From NCBI RefSeq assembly GCF_034424545.1, contig NZ_CP139971.1, positions 434,001-498,000 on the forward strand: 64,000 nucleotides of DNA. The letters run 5' to 3'. Below, piece by piece: positions 1-7,157 of this stretch. The notes beneath the pieces were generated by a model that had not been told where the DNA came from, ran no database searches, and was given only the letters and a program-made list of their open reading frames with translations. Source of the stretch: Trinickia caryophylli (lineage in GTDB: Bacteria > Pseudomonadota > Gammaproteobacteria > Burkholderiales > Burkholderiaceae). Position numbers and translations under genes: made by a program. Positions within the stretch are counted from its first letter, which is position 1, and each line of letters opens with the position of its first letter.

Positions 1-1
1 G

Positions 2-178
2 CTCGAGGCAGCCTACGCGTTCCCCAATGCCGCGCTCGTGGCCATTCACAACGAAGGTTGGAAGCATTTTCGCGAAACTCAGCAGCAACTCGCCGAGGCT
101 TTTGACACCCTCGGTGCGGGAAGCCGGCTCACGCGGCTCGAGCGTGGTGAACCGTTGCGTCTCGCGCTGGCGGGATGA
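2..178 (+). CDS. MBL-fold metallo-hydrolase, C-terminal fragment
   Basis: The first 177 bases are an open frame that enters from outside the window and ends at a TGA. The 58 residues include AFPNAALVAIHNEGWKHF, which resembles the end of UlaG-like metallo-beta-lactamase-fold hydrolases, where the late His follows a hydrophobic strand. The catalytic HxHxDH motif would lie upstream, so substrate and function cannot be judged. Assignment rests on the tail alone. Confidence 0.55.
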   Translation, partial: LEAAYAFPNAALVAIHNEGWKHFRETQQQLAEAFDTLGAGSRLTRLERGEPLRLALAG

Positions 179-255
179 TGGTATCGGCGAGCGCGGTTGG
201 CCCCACCGCTCGCCGCTTTATGCCGCTTTATGCCGCCTTAACGCGCTTGACGAAT

Positions 256-301
256 TAGGACGATTGCCCTAGCATCGACCCCAATTAGGATGATCATCCT
301 A
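256..301. promoter_or_regulatory. Tandem operator-like palindromes upstream of the TetR gene
   Basis: A perfect 16-bp palindrome, TAGGATGATCATCCTA, lies at 286-301, and a related imperfect one, TAGGACGATTGCCCTA, at 256-271. They are exactly 30 bp apart, so both would sit on nearly the same face of the helix. They precede the TetR-family gene at 351. TetR proteins bind such palindromes as dimers, so these are probably its autoregulatory operators (inference). Confidence 0.6.
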
Positions 302-350
302 GACAGCAGCGAACCTACGTTTTCAGGCAGAACACCTACGCGCCACGCCG

Positions 351-950
351 ATGAACCACCGCTCGACACGAGAACTGATCGTAACCGCCGCCGATCGGCT
401 CTTCTACGAGCGTGGCTACGAACACACGTCGTTCTCCGATATCGCCGATGCGGTAGGCATTTCGCGCGGCAACTTCTATCACCACTTCAAATCGAAAGAC
501 GAAATCCTCGATGCCGTCATCGACCTGCGGCTCGGCAATACCCGAGCGATGCTCGGTGACTGGGAACGGCGCGGCAAGAGCCCCCACGATCGAATCGAGC
601 GCTTCGTGCGCATCCTGATCGTCAACCGCTCGAAGATCATGAAGCACGGGTGCCCGGTCGGCACGCTATGCGCGGAGTTGGCAAAGCTCGATCACGCATT
701 GCGACATCGGGCGAACGAGCTTCTCACGCTTTTTCGCGCCTGGCTGGCCGAGCAATTCACCGCACTCGGCCACGAGCACGACGCGGACCGGCTTGCCATG
801 CATTTGCTGGCGAGAGCCCAGGGCGTTGCCTCATTGGCAAGCGCGTTTCATGACGAGCGCTTCATCGAGCAGGAAGTCGGACAGATGCTCGACTGGGTCT
901 CGGCAGTCACCCCGAAACGCCGCGCGCGTCGCGGCATCCACACACCTTAG
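351..950 (+). CDS. TetR/AcrR family transcriptional regulator
   Basis: A 199-residue one-domain repressor of normal TetR length. The helix-turn-helix is at residues 26-46 (TSFSDIADAVGISRGNFYHHF), ending in the FYHHFKSKDEIL signature. The remaining 150 residues would form the helical ligand-binding and dimer domain, including a CPVGTLCAEL stretch seen in AcrR/NemR-like members. The two palindromes at 256-301 lie just upstream. The YciI-like gene starts 19 bases after its stop and overlaps tag, so all three are probably co-transcribed and self-repressed. The inducer is not evident. Upstream in-frame codons were rejected because homologs begin close to this Met. Confidence 0.85.
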   Translation: MNHRSTRELIVTAADRLFYERGYEHTSFSDIADAVGISRGNFYHHFKSKDEILDAVIDLRLGNTRAMLGDWERRGKSPHDRIERFVRILIVNRSKIMKHGCPVGTLCAELAKLDHALRHRANELLTLFRAWLAEQFTALGHEHDADRLAMHLLARAQGVASLASAFHDERFIEQEVGQMLDWVSAVTPKRRARRGIHTP

Positions 951-969
951 CCCGCAGGGGGCCTCACCG

Positions 970-1257
970 ATGTTCGTCGTGCTTCTGCAATTTTCCGATA
1001 ACAAAGACAAGTCGGCCGAATTCATGAGCGGCCACAAGAACTGGATTCAGCAAGGTTTCAGCGACGGCGTATTTCTGCTTGCAGGCAGCCTCGATGACGA
1101 GCGCGGCGGCGCCGTGCTGGCCACGAACACGTCGCGCGCCGAGCTCGAGGCTCGCGTGGGCGCCGATCCCTTCGTGGCACACGGCGTCGTGCGCGCTCAG
1201 ATCATCGGCATTACGCCGATGCGGCTCGACGCGCGCCTTGGAGCCCTGCTGTCATGA
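970..1257 (+). CDS. YciI family protein
   Basis: A 95-residue protein with the ferredoxin-like YciI/YCII fold pattern: a hydrophobic first strand (FVVLLQFSD), a conserved His near residue 22 in the GHKNW helix, the LLAGSLDDERGGAVL hairpin and the DPFVAHGVV stretch. YciI proteins are small enzymes or ligand-binding proteins of mostly unknown reaction. The start is the ATG preceded by GCAGGGGG; a longer frame runs further back into the TetR gene but lacks a ribosome site. Its stop overlaps the tag start in an ATGA, implying translational coupling. Confidence 0.8.
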   Translation: MFVVLLQFSDNKDKSAEFMSGHKNWIQQGFSDGVFLLAGSLDDERGGAVLATNTSRAELEARVGADPFVAHGVVRAQIIGITPMRLDARLGALLS

Positions 1258-1871
1258 ACTCGACGGTCATCGCCTCGGACGGCAAGCCGCGCTGTGGCTG
1301 GTGCAGCGCCGCACCCGAGTTTCTCGCCTATCACGACATCGAATGGGGATGGCCGGTCGGCGATGACCGGCGCCTCTTCGAAAAGCTCTGCCTGGAAGGT
1401 TTTCAGTCGGGACTCAGTTGGCGGACAATCCTGGCCAAACGCGAAAATTTCCGCGCTGCCTTTCACGACTTCGACTTCGATCGCATTGCACGCTTCACCG
1501 AACGAGACGTCGAACGGCTATTGAGCAACGCCGGAATCGTTCGTCATCGCGGCAAGATCGAGGCCGTGATTCACAATGCGCGCAAGGCGCAGGAACTCGT
1601 CGCGCAGGAGGGATCGCTCGCCGCATTCTTCTGGCGCTACGAGCCTGACGCCGAACAGTTGCCCGAACCGCAGACCGCCTCCACTTGCAGCGAATCGATT
1701 GCATTGTCGAAGGCACTCAAAAAGCTCGGCTGGAAATTCGTCGGCCCCACAACGATGTACGCCTTGATGCAGGCAATGGGATTGGTCAACGATCACGCCG
1801 CTGACTGCGTCATGCGCGGCCAAATCGAGAAGGCACGCAGAGCATTTTCGCGCCCTGGCAGCCGGCCCTAG
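1254..1871 (+). CDS. tag: DNA-3-methyladenine glycosylase I
   Basis: A 205-residue base-excision repair enzyme that removes 3-methyladenine from alkylated DNA. The Tag zinc-site residues are recognisable: Cys14 and His27 near the N-terminus (RCGWC, YHDIEWG) and His181 and Cys185 near the C-terminus (NDHAADC), spaced as in E. coli Tag. The EWGWPVGDDRRLFEKLCLEGFQ-type segment and the FVGPTTMYALMQAMG helix that shapes the lesion pocket are present. The start overlaps the stop of the YciI-like gene by 4 bases. With the TetR gene it forms a three-gene unit, so alkylation or electrophile stress may be the signal (inference). Confidence 0.93.
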   Translation: MNSTVIASDGKPRCGWCSAAPEFLAYHDIEWGWPVGDDRRLFEKLCLEGFQSGLSWRTILAKRENFRAAFHDFDFDRIARFTERDVERLLSNAGIVRHRGKIEAVIHNARKAQELVAQEGSLAAFFWRYEPDAEQLPEPQTASTCSESIALSKALKKLGWKFVGPTTMYALMQAMGLVNDHAADCVMRGQIEKARRAFSRPGSRP

Positions 1872-1910
1872 CGCCATGACCGCCATGACCGCAATGACCG
1901 CGATGCACGG

Positions 1911-2495
1911 CTAAGCGTCGAGCAACGCCAGCGTCGGACGAAGCACACCCTCCATCAGCGCACGCTCGGGGCGCGAGCGCGCGAGCACGCGAATGCCGAG
2001 CAACGCGCCCAGCAACAGGCAGGCGAGATCTTCGGCGGGGTGGTCGGCGGAAATTTCTCCGCTGGCCTGCCCTGCCTTCACGCAGCGAAAAAAGAACCCC
2101 TCCACGCCGGTGAGCGCAGCGGCAATCATCCGCTGAAATTCGGAATCGTGCGGCGCAACTTCGAGTGCCGAATTGACGAGCAAACATCCCTTGCGCTCAT
2201 CGTCGCCTACCGAGCACTCGATGACTTCCCGGAAGAAGGCATCGATCGCATCGCGCGGGGAAAGGCTCGCCTCGAAACGGCTGAAGCGGTCGCCGAAACG
2301 GCCTTCGACATAATGCTCGAGCGAGCGGCGAAAGAGCGAACGCTTGTCGCCGAACGCGTTATAGAGGCTCGCGCTCGTCATTCCCATGCTTTCGGCCAAG
2401 TCGCGTATCGACGTCGCTTCGTATCCTCGCATCCAGAATCGATGCACCGCAGCGTCGAGCACAATCGACTCGTTGAACTCTCTCGGTCTGGCCAT
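1911..2495 (-). CDS. TetR/AcrR family transcriptional regulator
   Basis: A 194-residue regulator beginning MARPREFN, a start typical of this TetR subgroup. The ATG at 2495 has GAGGAGA upstream; a 15-residue longer form lacks this site. The helix-turn-helix spans residues 28-48 (TSIRDLAESMGMTSASLYNAF), followed by GDKRSLF. The C-terminal domain carries the KGCLLVNSALE motif common in regulators of oxidoreductase genes. No target gene lies divergently next to it, only about 830 bases without a convincing gene. It faces tag tail to tail. A 13-bp palindrome at 2540-2552 is a possible self-operator. Confidence 0.85.
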   Translation of the reverse strand: MARPREFNESIVLDAAVHRFWMRGYEATSIRDLAESMGMTSASLYNAFGDKRSLFRRSLEHYVEGRFGDRFSRFEASLSPRDAIDAFFREVIECSVGDDERKGCLLVNSALEVAPHDSEFQRMIAAALTGVEGFFFRCVKAGQASGEISADHPAEDLACLLLGALLGIRVLARSRPERALMEGVLRPTLALLDA

Positions 2496-2539
2496 TTCGT
2501 TTGGTCTCCTCGCTGCACAGAACAGTCTGGGAAACGGCA

Positions 2540-2552
2540 AAGAACTGTTCTT
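2540..2552. promoter_or_regulatory. Possible operator of the adjacent TetR gene
   Basis: AAGAACTGTTCTT is a perfect palindrome with a single central T, about 45 bases upstream of the TetR start at 2495. A second, looser AACA/TGTT element lies at 2567-2576. Position and symmetry fit an autoregulatory site, but the sequence was not matched to a known operator. Confidence 0.35.
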
Positions 2553-3328
2553 GCGGCTATTTCAAAACAAATGTTCTAAAACAACCTCGCGGCGAATGTC
2601 ATCGCTCGGACGATGCCCCCGATAGCGGTCGGCCCGTGGCCGGCAATCGGGATCGCAAACGACCGTGCTGCGTACCGGGCATACGCGAACACGGCCCAAA
2701 AACGACTGGCGAAACGGTATCGAGCCCCGGCGAGCCGCCACGGCAAAGCGTCGGGCAAACAACGAAAACCGTCTGAGTGAACTGCGCGTCAGGTGCGGCC
2801 GGAGATCCGGCACCTGATCCGTATCTCCGGGAGATTGGCGACGCGGTTGCGCGGCAGTTCATACGCACGCGCCTCGCGATGCAAAGACCGCGGCGCAGGT
2901 TTTACCGCGGACGTACAGCACCGGCTAAAAAGGGGAGCGCCGCGCGCATGATAGCGAGCAATCTATGCAAAACGCAATGCCCTTTCGCGATGGTGAGAAC
3001 GAGCGGGACCAGGCCCGCTTCTTCTTTTTTGTGCGAAACGGTGCGCGCAAGCGCGGAGACGCCGCGGCGGCCGGAAACCGGCAAACGTTTCCGAGAAAAC
3101 GTTTCAAACCGGTTGCGCGTGTTTTTCGCGACGGGCCGCGCCGACTTGCCGAACGGCGCCGCATTATAGCGGAAAGCACGGCGGCAACGGGCCGGCCCGA
3201 CCTGGATACATCGTTGGAAAGAAAAGACGTATGCCCTACGCAAAATCGTCGCACGGAAAGGTAAACTCGCCGGCTGATAATACAGACAGGGCTGCGCGAT
3301 GCCCTTATTCACAGTTATCTCAATACGA
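2553..3328. other. Long intergenic stretch, no convincing gene
   Basis: About 775 bases between the TetR promoter and the leader hairpin of the Crp/Fnr gene. Open frames on both strands exist but are Arg/Ser/Pro-rich shadows without plausible ribosome sites. Visible structure: an inverted repeat TCAGGTGC/GCACCTGA with a 13-base loop at 2789-2817, and two AAACGTTT palindromes at 3083-3090 and 3097-3104, spaced 14 bases start to start. This may hold control elements of the R-body island, or decayed sequence. Confidence 0.5.
3083..3104. promoter_or_regulatory. Paired AAACGTTT palindromes
   Basis: Two identical 8-bp palindromes AAACGTTT stand 14 bases apart start to start, separated by CCGAGA. 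They lie 274 bases before the Crp/Fnr start, within otherwise featureless sequence. Repeated short palindromes at regular spacing suggest a protein-binding site. No assignment to a regulator is possible. Confidence 0.3.
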
Positions 3329-3375
3329 CGTTTCCGATGAGTAGTTGCATCGTCGAACAACTACAACCGGAAACG
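3329..3375 (+). promoter_or_regulatory. Leader hairpin ending two bases before the Crp/Fnr start
   Basis: CGTTTCCG (3329-3336) is complementary to CGGAAACG (3368-3375), and inside it GTAGTTG (3341-3347) pairs with CAACTAC (3358-3364), leaving a 10-base loop. The right arm contains the only Shine-Dalgarno-like bases (CGGAAA) before the ATG at 3378. In RNA this would bury the ribosome site, so translation may be conditional. As DNA the same symmetry could instead be an operator. Confidence 0.5.
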
Positions 3376-3377
3376 CC

Positions 3378-4055
3378 ATGCTTTCCATTACCGATGGTCA
3401 CGCGCTACGCGACACCCCGCTGCTGCGGGGGTTGTCGGAAAGACTCGTCGCACATATCGAAAAACATTTGACACCTTGGCCGAAACAGAGAAATCGCTTG
3501 TTATTTTTCAAGGGGGACGCGGAAAATTTCATCGCTTTCGTGCATCGCGGCCACGTTTATCACACCTTGCACGAGCCGGGCGGGCGCGAAATCATTCTCG
3601 ATTACACGTTGGCGGGCGGGCTCGTTGGAGAGAGCGCACTGCTGTTTCCTCACCGCCGCAGCTTTACGGCGCAACTCAGCCCCGATTGCCAGGTGTCGTT
3701 GCTGCATTCCCAGCATTTTGGCCCGCTGCGCGCCGATACCGAATTGATGACGCGGGTTCAGCAACAATTGTGCGGCCGTTTGGAGAAACTCAGCGATTTC
3801 GTCGAATCGGCGTGCCTTTATCGATTGGAAGCGCGGCTCGCGCGCCATCTGCTCACGCGCATGGAAGGCAGCAGCCATCCTGAAGTACGACTGCCCGCCA
3901 ATCAAAGCATCATGGCTGCCATGCTCAACGTGAGCCGACCGCGGCTGAACACACTGCTGCAGCGCTGGCAGCGCGAGGGGCTCATCCGTCCTTGCGCTCA
4001 GGTGCTTCGCATCGAGAACCCCGAGCGGCTTCGGCACATTGCCGCGGAAACGTAA
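3378..4055 (+). CDS. Crp/Fnr family transcriptional regulator
   Basis: A 225-residue regulator with an N-terminal cyclic-nucleotide-binding-type beta-roll (about residues 10-120; FKGDAENFIAFVHRGHV and GLVGESALLF) and a C-terminal winged helix (about 150-215; recognition segment NQSIMAAMLNVSRPRLNTLL, 175-194). The N-terminal cysteine cluster of FNR is absent, so it is not an Fe-S oxygen sensor of that kind. The ligand is unknown. The start was placed at the ATG after the leader hairpin; an upstream in-frame Met at 3345 falls inside the hairpin. It precedes the sigma factor and reb genes on the same strand, so it is the likely entry regulator of the R-body island. Confidence 0.85.
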   Translation: MLSITDGHALRDTPLLRGLSERLVAHIEKHLTPWPKQRNRLLFFKGDAENFIAFVHRGHVYHTLHEPGGREIILDYTLAGGLVGESALLFPHRRSFTAQLSPDCQVSLLHSQHFGPLRADTELMTRVQQQLCGRLEKLSDFVESACLYRLEARLARHLLTRMEGSSHPEVRLPANQSIMAAMLNVSRPRLNTLLQRWQREGLIRPCAQVLRIENPERLRHIAAET

Positions 4056-4166
4056 GCCGCCGTACCGGTATGGCCGGGGCACGCGCACCGGCACGCCCTC
4101 TCTCGCGCCACTGTCTTTCGCTGTTACGCGCGTGACTGCGTTGCGCACTGCGTTACCGCGATTCTG

Positions 4167-4188
4167 GGCCTCCACACACACGGAGGTC
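4167..4188 (+). promoter_or_regulatory. Hairpin occluding the sigma-factor ribosome site
   Basis: CCTCC (4169-4173) pairs perfectly with the Shine-Dalgarno GGAGG (4182-4186), with an 8-base ACACACAC loop; one G-T and one G-C pair extend the stem outward. The Shine-Dalgarno lies 7 bases before the ATG at 4194. This is a plausible translational switch, resembling the one seen before the Crp/Fnr gene. Confidence 0.45.
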
Positions 4189-4193
4189 GCAGA

Positions 4194-4748
4194 ATGACGA
4201 TCACAACACATTCCGAGGATGCCACCTGCTCGCCGGCGATTCAGTTCGATCGCACCTGGAGAGAAATGCACGGAAAGCTCCGGCGCCGCGCGCGGCTGCT
4301 TTGCAAGGGAGACATACATCGTGCCGACGAGCTGCTGTCCGACACGGCACTCAAAGTCCACCTCTATCTGCAGCGTTCGCCCGAGCGCGTAAGGAATCTT
4401 TCGGGCTTTCTCTTTCTCGCACTCAACCATGCGTTTCTCGATTACGCGCGCCGACGAGGCCGGGAAGATCGCGTCATCGAGCGAGATACGCTTTGCGACG
4501 ACGATCGCGTAATCGAAATCGCGGACCACGCACCGCCGGCCGAGCACCAGATTTTACTCAAGGAGCAACTGGCGCAAATGCAGCACGCTTTGTCGATGCT
4601 GACGCCGCAGCAGCAAGCGCTCTTTGCGCTCAAGTTCGAGGAAGACCGCCCCTATCCGCAAATCGCAGCCGTACTCGGCATCAATGAGACGCTCGCGCGC
4701 AAGCGCGTCGAACTTCTGCGCAAGAAGTTGCGACAGCAACTAGGCTGA
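4194..4748 (+). CDS. RNA polymerase sigma-70 family (ECF-like) factor
   Basis: A 184-residue two-domain sigma factor. Region 2 spans about residues 25-88 (RRARLLCKGDIHRADELL, FLALNHAFLDYARRR) and region 4 about 130-182 (MLTPQQQALFALKFEEDRPYPQIAAVLGINETLARKRVELLRKKL). No anti-sigma factor is adjacent. A FecI-type sigma factor controls the reb cluster in Pseudomonas aeruginosa (established), so this gene, 103 bases before the first rebB, is probably the dedicated activator of the R-body genes (inference). The GGAGG ribosome site is paired into a hairpin. A GC-rich 8-bp inverted repeat at 4768-4797 separates it from rebB. Confidence 0.85.
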   Translation: MTITTHSEDATCSPAIQFDRTWREMHGKLRRRARLLCKGDIHRADELLSDTALKVHLYLQRSPERVRNLSGFLFLALNHAFLDYARRRGREDRVIERDTLCDDDRVIEIADHAPPAEHQILLKEQLAQMQHALSMLTPQQQALFALKFEEDRPYPQIAAVLGINETLARKRVELLRKKLRQQLG

Positions 4749-4767
4749 ACGCTTCACAAGGGCCGCC

Positions 4768-4797
4768 CCGCCGCGTTCTTCAATACACGCGCGGCGG
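4768..4797 (+). other. GC-rich hairpin between sigma gene and first rebB
   Basis: CCGCCGCG (4768-4775) and CGCGGCGG (4790-4797) form an 8-bp stem with a 14-base loop. No T-run follows, so it is not a classical terminator. It could be an attenuator or processing site that sets the ratio of sigma factor to structural protein. Confidence 0.35.
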
Positions 4798-4851
4798 AGC
4801 ATCCCGGAACCCGCCGTTTTTATCAACCCCATGCCGTACCCAGGAGTCGTC

Positions 4852-5088
4852 ATGGCAGACAACACGCCCGTCAACGGACAAATCACCGATGCCGTCACCC
4901 AGACCAACGTCAAAGTTGTCGCGGAGGCACCTGCTCAAGCCATTGCCTCGCTTTATCAATTGGCAAGTCACTCGGCCGGCCTGTCGCTGCAAAACGCCGT
5001 TCACAGCCAGCAGGCGCTCAATCAGATTTCGAGCGCCGTGATATCGAAGGCTGTGACGATGATCATGTCGATCGGCGAGAAAAACTAA
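4852..5088 (+). CDS. rebB: RebB family R-body protein (short form)
   Basis: A 78-residue small structural protein of the RebB (killing trait) family. It carries the family core NGQITDAVTQTNVKV, then a small-residue helix (AEAPAQAIASLYQLASHSAGLSLQNA) and a QQALNQ stretch, the pattern of the three 107-108-residue RebB proteins at 11255-12306, but it stops about 30 residues earlier. RebB proteins polymerise into R-bodies, hollow coiled ribbons that unroll and disrupt membranes. The start ATG at 4852 follows CAGGAGTCGTC; an upstream in-frame Met at 4831 lacks a ribosome site. It is followed after 25 bases by a longer Reb-like gene. Confidence 0.88.
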   Translation: MADNTPVNGQITDAVTQTNVKVVAEAPAQAIASLYQLASHSAGLSLQNAVHSQQALNQISSAVISKAVTMIMSIGEKN

Positions 5089-5113
5089 AGCCGTGTGAAA
5101 GGAGACGCCTGCC

Positions 5114-5803
5114 ATGAGCCTCAAGGACTTCTTCAGCGGCAAGACTTCCGCCGCCGCGCCGGCGGCAAGCGGCACGCAAGCCCAGGCCGGCGATGCCGCT
5201 CCCACGCCCGCGGCACCGACCACCGCCGGCAGTGGAGGCGATAGCGCCGCCGGCACTGCAAGCACCGGAAGCACTGCAGGCACCGGAAGCACTGCAAGCA
5301 CCGGAAGCGCTGCAGGCACCGGAAGCACATCGACCGCGCCGCCCAGCACGTTGAGCGGATTCACGGCGCAGATGAGCAATACGCCCGGGCCCCAGGCAAC
5401 CGATGCGCTGAACAGCCAGATCCTTCAAGCGGTTCAGACAGCCAACAGCGAGACGGCGGCGTATGCGGCCAACCAGATCGCGGTCGGCCCCAACATGATG
5501 ATCACGCAGGCAGGCGGGCTCGTGGCACAGTCCGCCGCAAACTACTTCGACGGCGCAAGCAAGCTGGCCTTGGCCAGCAAGAGCGTCTTGCTGAAAAACA
5601 TGACGGAAAAGCTCGTTCAGCAAGACATAAAAGGTGCGGCCGAAGATGCGCTGGGCGTGCTCATCACCGACCTGCTCGTCGGCACCGCGGCCGCCGTTGC
5701 CGCGGCGGCCGGCGCGATCGAGGGAGAAGCGGCTCACTTCGCGCTGGACAAGATCGACCAGAGCCTCAATAAATACCAGGCGCTGCTCGACAAGAAGGGC
5801 TGA
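5114..5803 (+). CDS. Divergent long Reb-like protein with low-complexity N-terminus
   Basis: A 229-residue protein in three parts. Residues 1-90 are rich in Ala, Gly, Ser and Thr and include STAGTG-type hexapeptides encoded by four 18-bp repeats. Residues 99-165 (starting LNSQILQAVQTANSE) follow the spacing of the RebB core N-x-Q-I-x2-A-V-x3-N, with small-residue helices and a YFDG turn. The tail has a hydrophobic Ala/Val/Gly segment (183-201) and a charged helix. It has no signal peptide. A good AAAGGAGA ribosome site precedes it. I infer a specialised R-body subunit or end-cap; the Reb assignment is from motif spacing only. Confidence 0.6.
   Translation: MSLKDFFSGKTSAAAPAASGTQAQAGDAAPTPAAPTTAGSGGDSAAGTASTGSTAGTGSTASTGSAAGTGSTSTAPPSTLSGFTAQMSNTPGPQATDALNSQILQAVQTANSETAAYAANQIAVGPNMMITQAGGLVAQSAANYFDGASKLALASKSVLLKNMTEKLVQQDIKGAAEDALGVLITDLLVGTAAAVAAAAGAIEGEAAHFALDKIDQSLNKYQALLDKKG
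5252..5323 (+). repeat. Four tandem 18-bp repeats inside the Reb-like gene
   Basis: Units at 5252-5269, 5270-5287, 5288-5305 and 5306-5323 share AGC-CTGCA-GCACCGGA with alternating A/G at one position. They code for Ser/Thr/Gly/Ala hexapeptides. Being in phase, changes in copy number would lengthen or shorten the linker without a frameshift. Confidence 0.8.
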
Positions 5804-5836
5804 GCGGGCAGCCGCACCGAACTCGCGAATGCAGAG

Positions 5837-6640
5837 ATGATGTCCATGCTCATCAACTTCATTTCGTTGCCTTCCAGCCTGCAGATCGTCGCCTGGTCGG
5901 GCTTCGGAGTAGGCATGACCTTCGCCGGCAAAATCGCGGTCCGCAAGATTGCCCCGCGCGAGCAGGCGCACGCGCACAACGGCGAAGTCGGAACGATCAT
6001 GGCCGTCGGCGGCGTGTTCTACGGGCTCATCATCGCCACGATGCTCGTGCGCGCCGTCACGCACTTCGACGCCGCTGTCGATGCCACCCAGCACGAAGCC
6101 ACGCGCGCAGCCGCATTTTATCGAACCGCCGTAGAAGGATCCGCTGAGCTTGCGCGCCGCGTTCAAGCACCGCTGCTCGAGTATCTGCGCGGTGTCATGC
6201 GTGACGAGTGGCCGCGCCAGATGCGCGGTCTGCCGATCGAGCCGGCCGCACCGCAACTGGCCACGCTGAGCACGGTGCTGCGAGACTACGATCCCGCCAC
6301 GCCAAAGCAGGTCGCCTATCTGCAGCAAACACAGGTGCAGCTCAATCAGCTTTACGCCGCGCGGCATGCGCGGCTTGCCAATCTCGACACGACGATTCCC
6401 GAAGAAATCTGGATCATCAACCTGCTTGGCGAACTGATGCTGATTCTCTTCGCGTGGATGATGCATATTCCACGCAAGTCGCTGCACCTCGCACTCGTCG
6501 CGGGACTCGCGATCTCGATTTCGATCGTGCTGGCGGCCACGCTTATCTATGACACGCCCTTTTACGGCGACATCGCCGTATCGGAGGCGCCCTATCGCCA
6601 CGCTGCGGACAACATTGCGGATTCGTCGCTTTCGTATTGA
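5837..6640 (+). CDS. DUF4239-like (bestrophin-like) membrane protein
   Basis: A 267-residue inner-membrane protein with two hydrophobic segments near the N-terminus (about 5-30 and 50-75), a long soluble stretch rich in Ala, Arg and Gln (75-190) and two C-terminal segments (about 193-212 and 218-243, then YDTPFYGDIAVS). Length, topology and the NLLGELMLILFAWMMH helix match DUF4239/bestrophin-like proteins, whose role is unknown; relationship to anion channels is only suggested. It follows the Reb-like gene by 33 bases on the same strand. It could assist release of R-bodies, but nothing in it proves that. Confidence 0.6.
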   Translation: MMSMLINFISLPSSLQIVAWSGFGVGMTFAGKIAVRKIAPREQAHAHNGEVGTIMAVGGVFYGLIIATMLVRAVTHFDAAVDATQHEATRAAAFYRTAVEGSAELARRVQAPLLEYLRGVMRDEWPRQMRGLPIEPAAPQLATLSTVLRDYDPATPKQVAYLQQTQVQLNQLYAARHARLANLDTTIPEEIWIINLLGELMLILFAWMMHIPRKSLHLALVAGLAISISIVLAATLIYDTPFYGDIAVSEAPYRHAADNIADSSLSY

Positions 6641-6723
6641 ACGCCGCGCGCTTCACAACCGCACGGCACGCGCGTTTGTAAGTGTGTCATCCGCCGCACC
6701 CGCCATCAAGCCCGTTCACCGCC

Positions 6724-7128
6724 ATGTCCTCGCCGAACGAAGAGCCGAACGCAGCCCTATCGAAAACGAGCCTGCCCAGCCCCGTTGGGCAGTTGGGAAA
6801 GAGCCCGGTTCATCTGCTCGCCGCCATCGTGACTGTGGCCATGGACAAGCTATGGGACATGCTGCTGCTCGACATGGGAAAGGCGCTTCCGCCGTACGAG
6901 AAAGCGCGCTTTTACCTCGGCGCCGGCATGGTGTTGCTGATCGCCACCACCATCAGCACCGCGCTCACGCAGCACTGCATCGAGAAAGACCCGCTCGGCA
7001 TGGCACTCGCCAAGGGCGTGGCAATGGGCATTCTTGCCGGACTGCCCTATTCGTTCAGCACGACCGAAATGGGATTGGTGTTCATAGGCTGGTCCGGCAT
7101 CAATGAATTGCAAAAGGTGAAGAAGTAG
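6724..7128 (+). CDS. Small multi-pass membrane protein of unknown function
   Basis: A 134-residue protein with a polar N-terminus (about 1-27) and hydrophobic segments near 29-47, 63-83 and 93-115, ending in a charged NELQKVKK tail. Short length, two to three membrane spans and a basic tail resemble holins, but no holin family is recognised. The start is the ATG at 6724; an in-frame Met 14 codons earlier would give a Cys/His/Pro-rich start without a ribosome site. It lies between the DUF4239-like gene and the PHB depolymerase, 29 bases before the latter. Confidence 0.55.
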   Translation: MSSPNEEPNAALSKTSLPSPVGQLGKSPVHLLAAIVTVAMDKLWDMLLLDMGKALPPYEKARFYLGAGMVLLIATTISTALTQHCIEKDPLGMALAKGVAMGILAGLPYSFSTTEMGLVFIGWSGINELQKVKK

Positions 7129-7157
7129 CGTCAGGAACTCTTTCAGGAGAACAGAAC

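Noticed and set aside
1873..1905. Short 9-bp tandem motif (CGCCATGAC type) after tag
   Set aside because: Only about four imperfect copies in the gap between convergent genes; too little to call a functional element.
2902..3360. 152-codon minus-strand frame in the intergenic region
   Set aside because: No ribosome site, Arg-rich composition and overlap with the Crp/Fnr leader; no domain recognisable.
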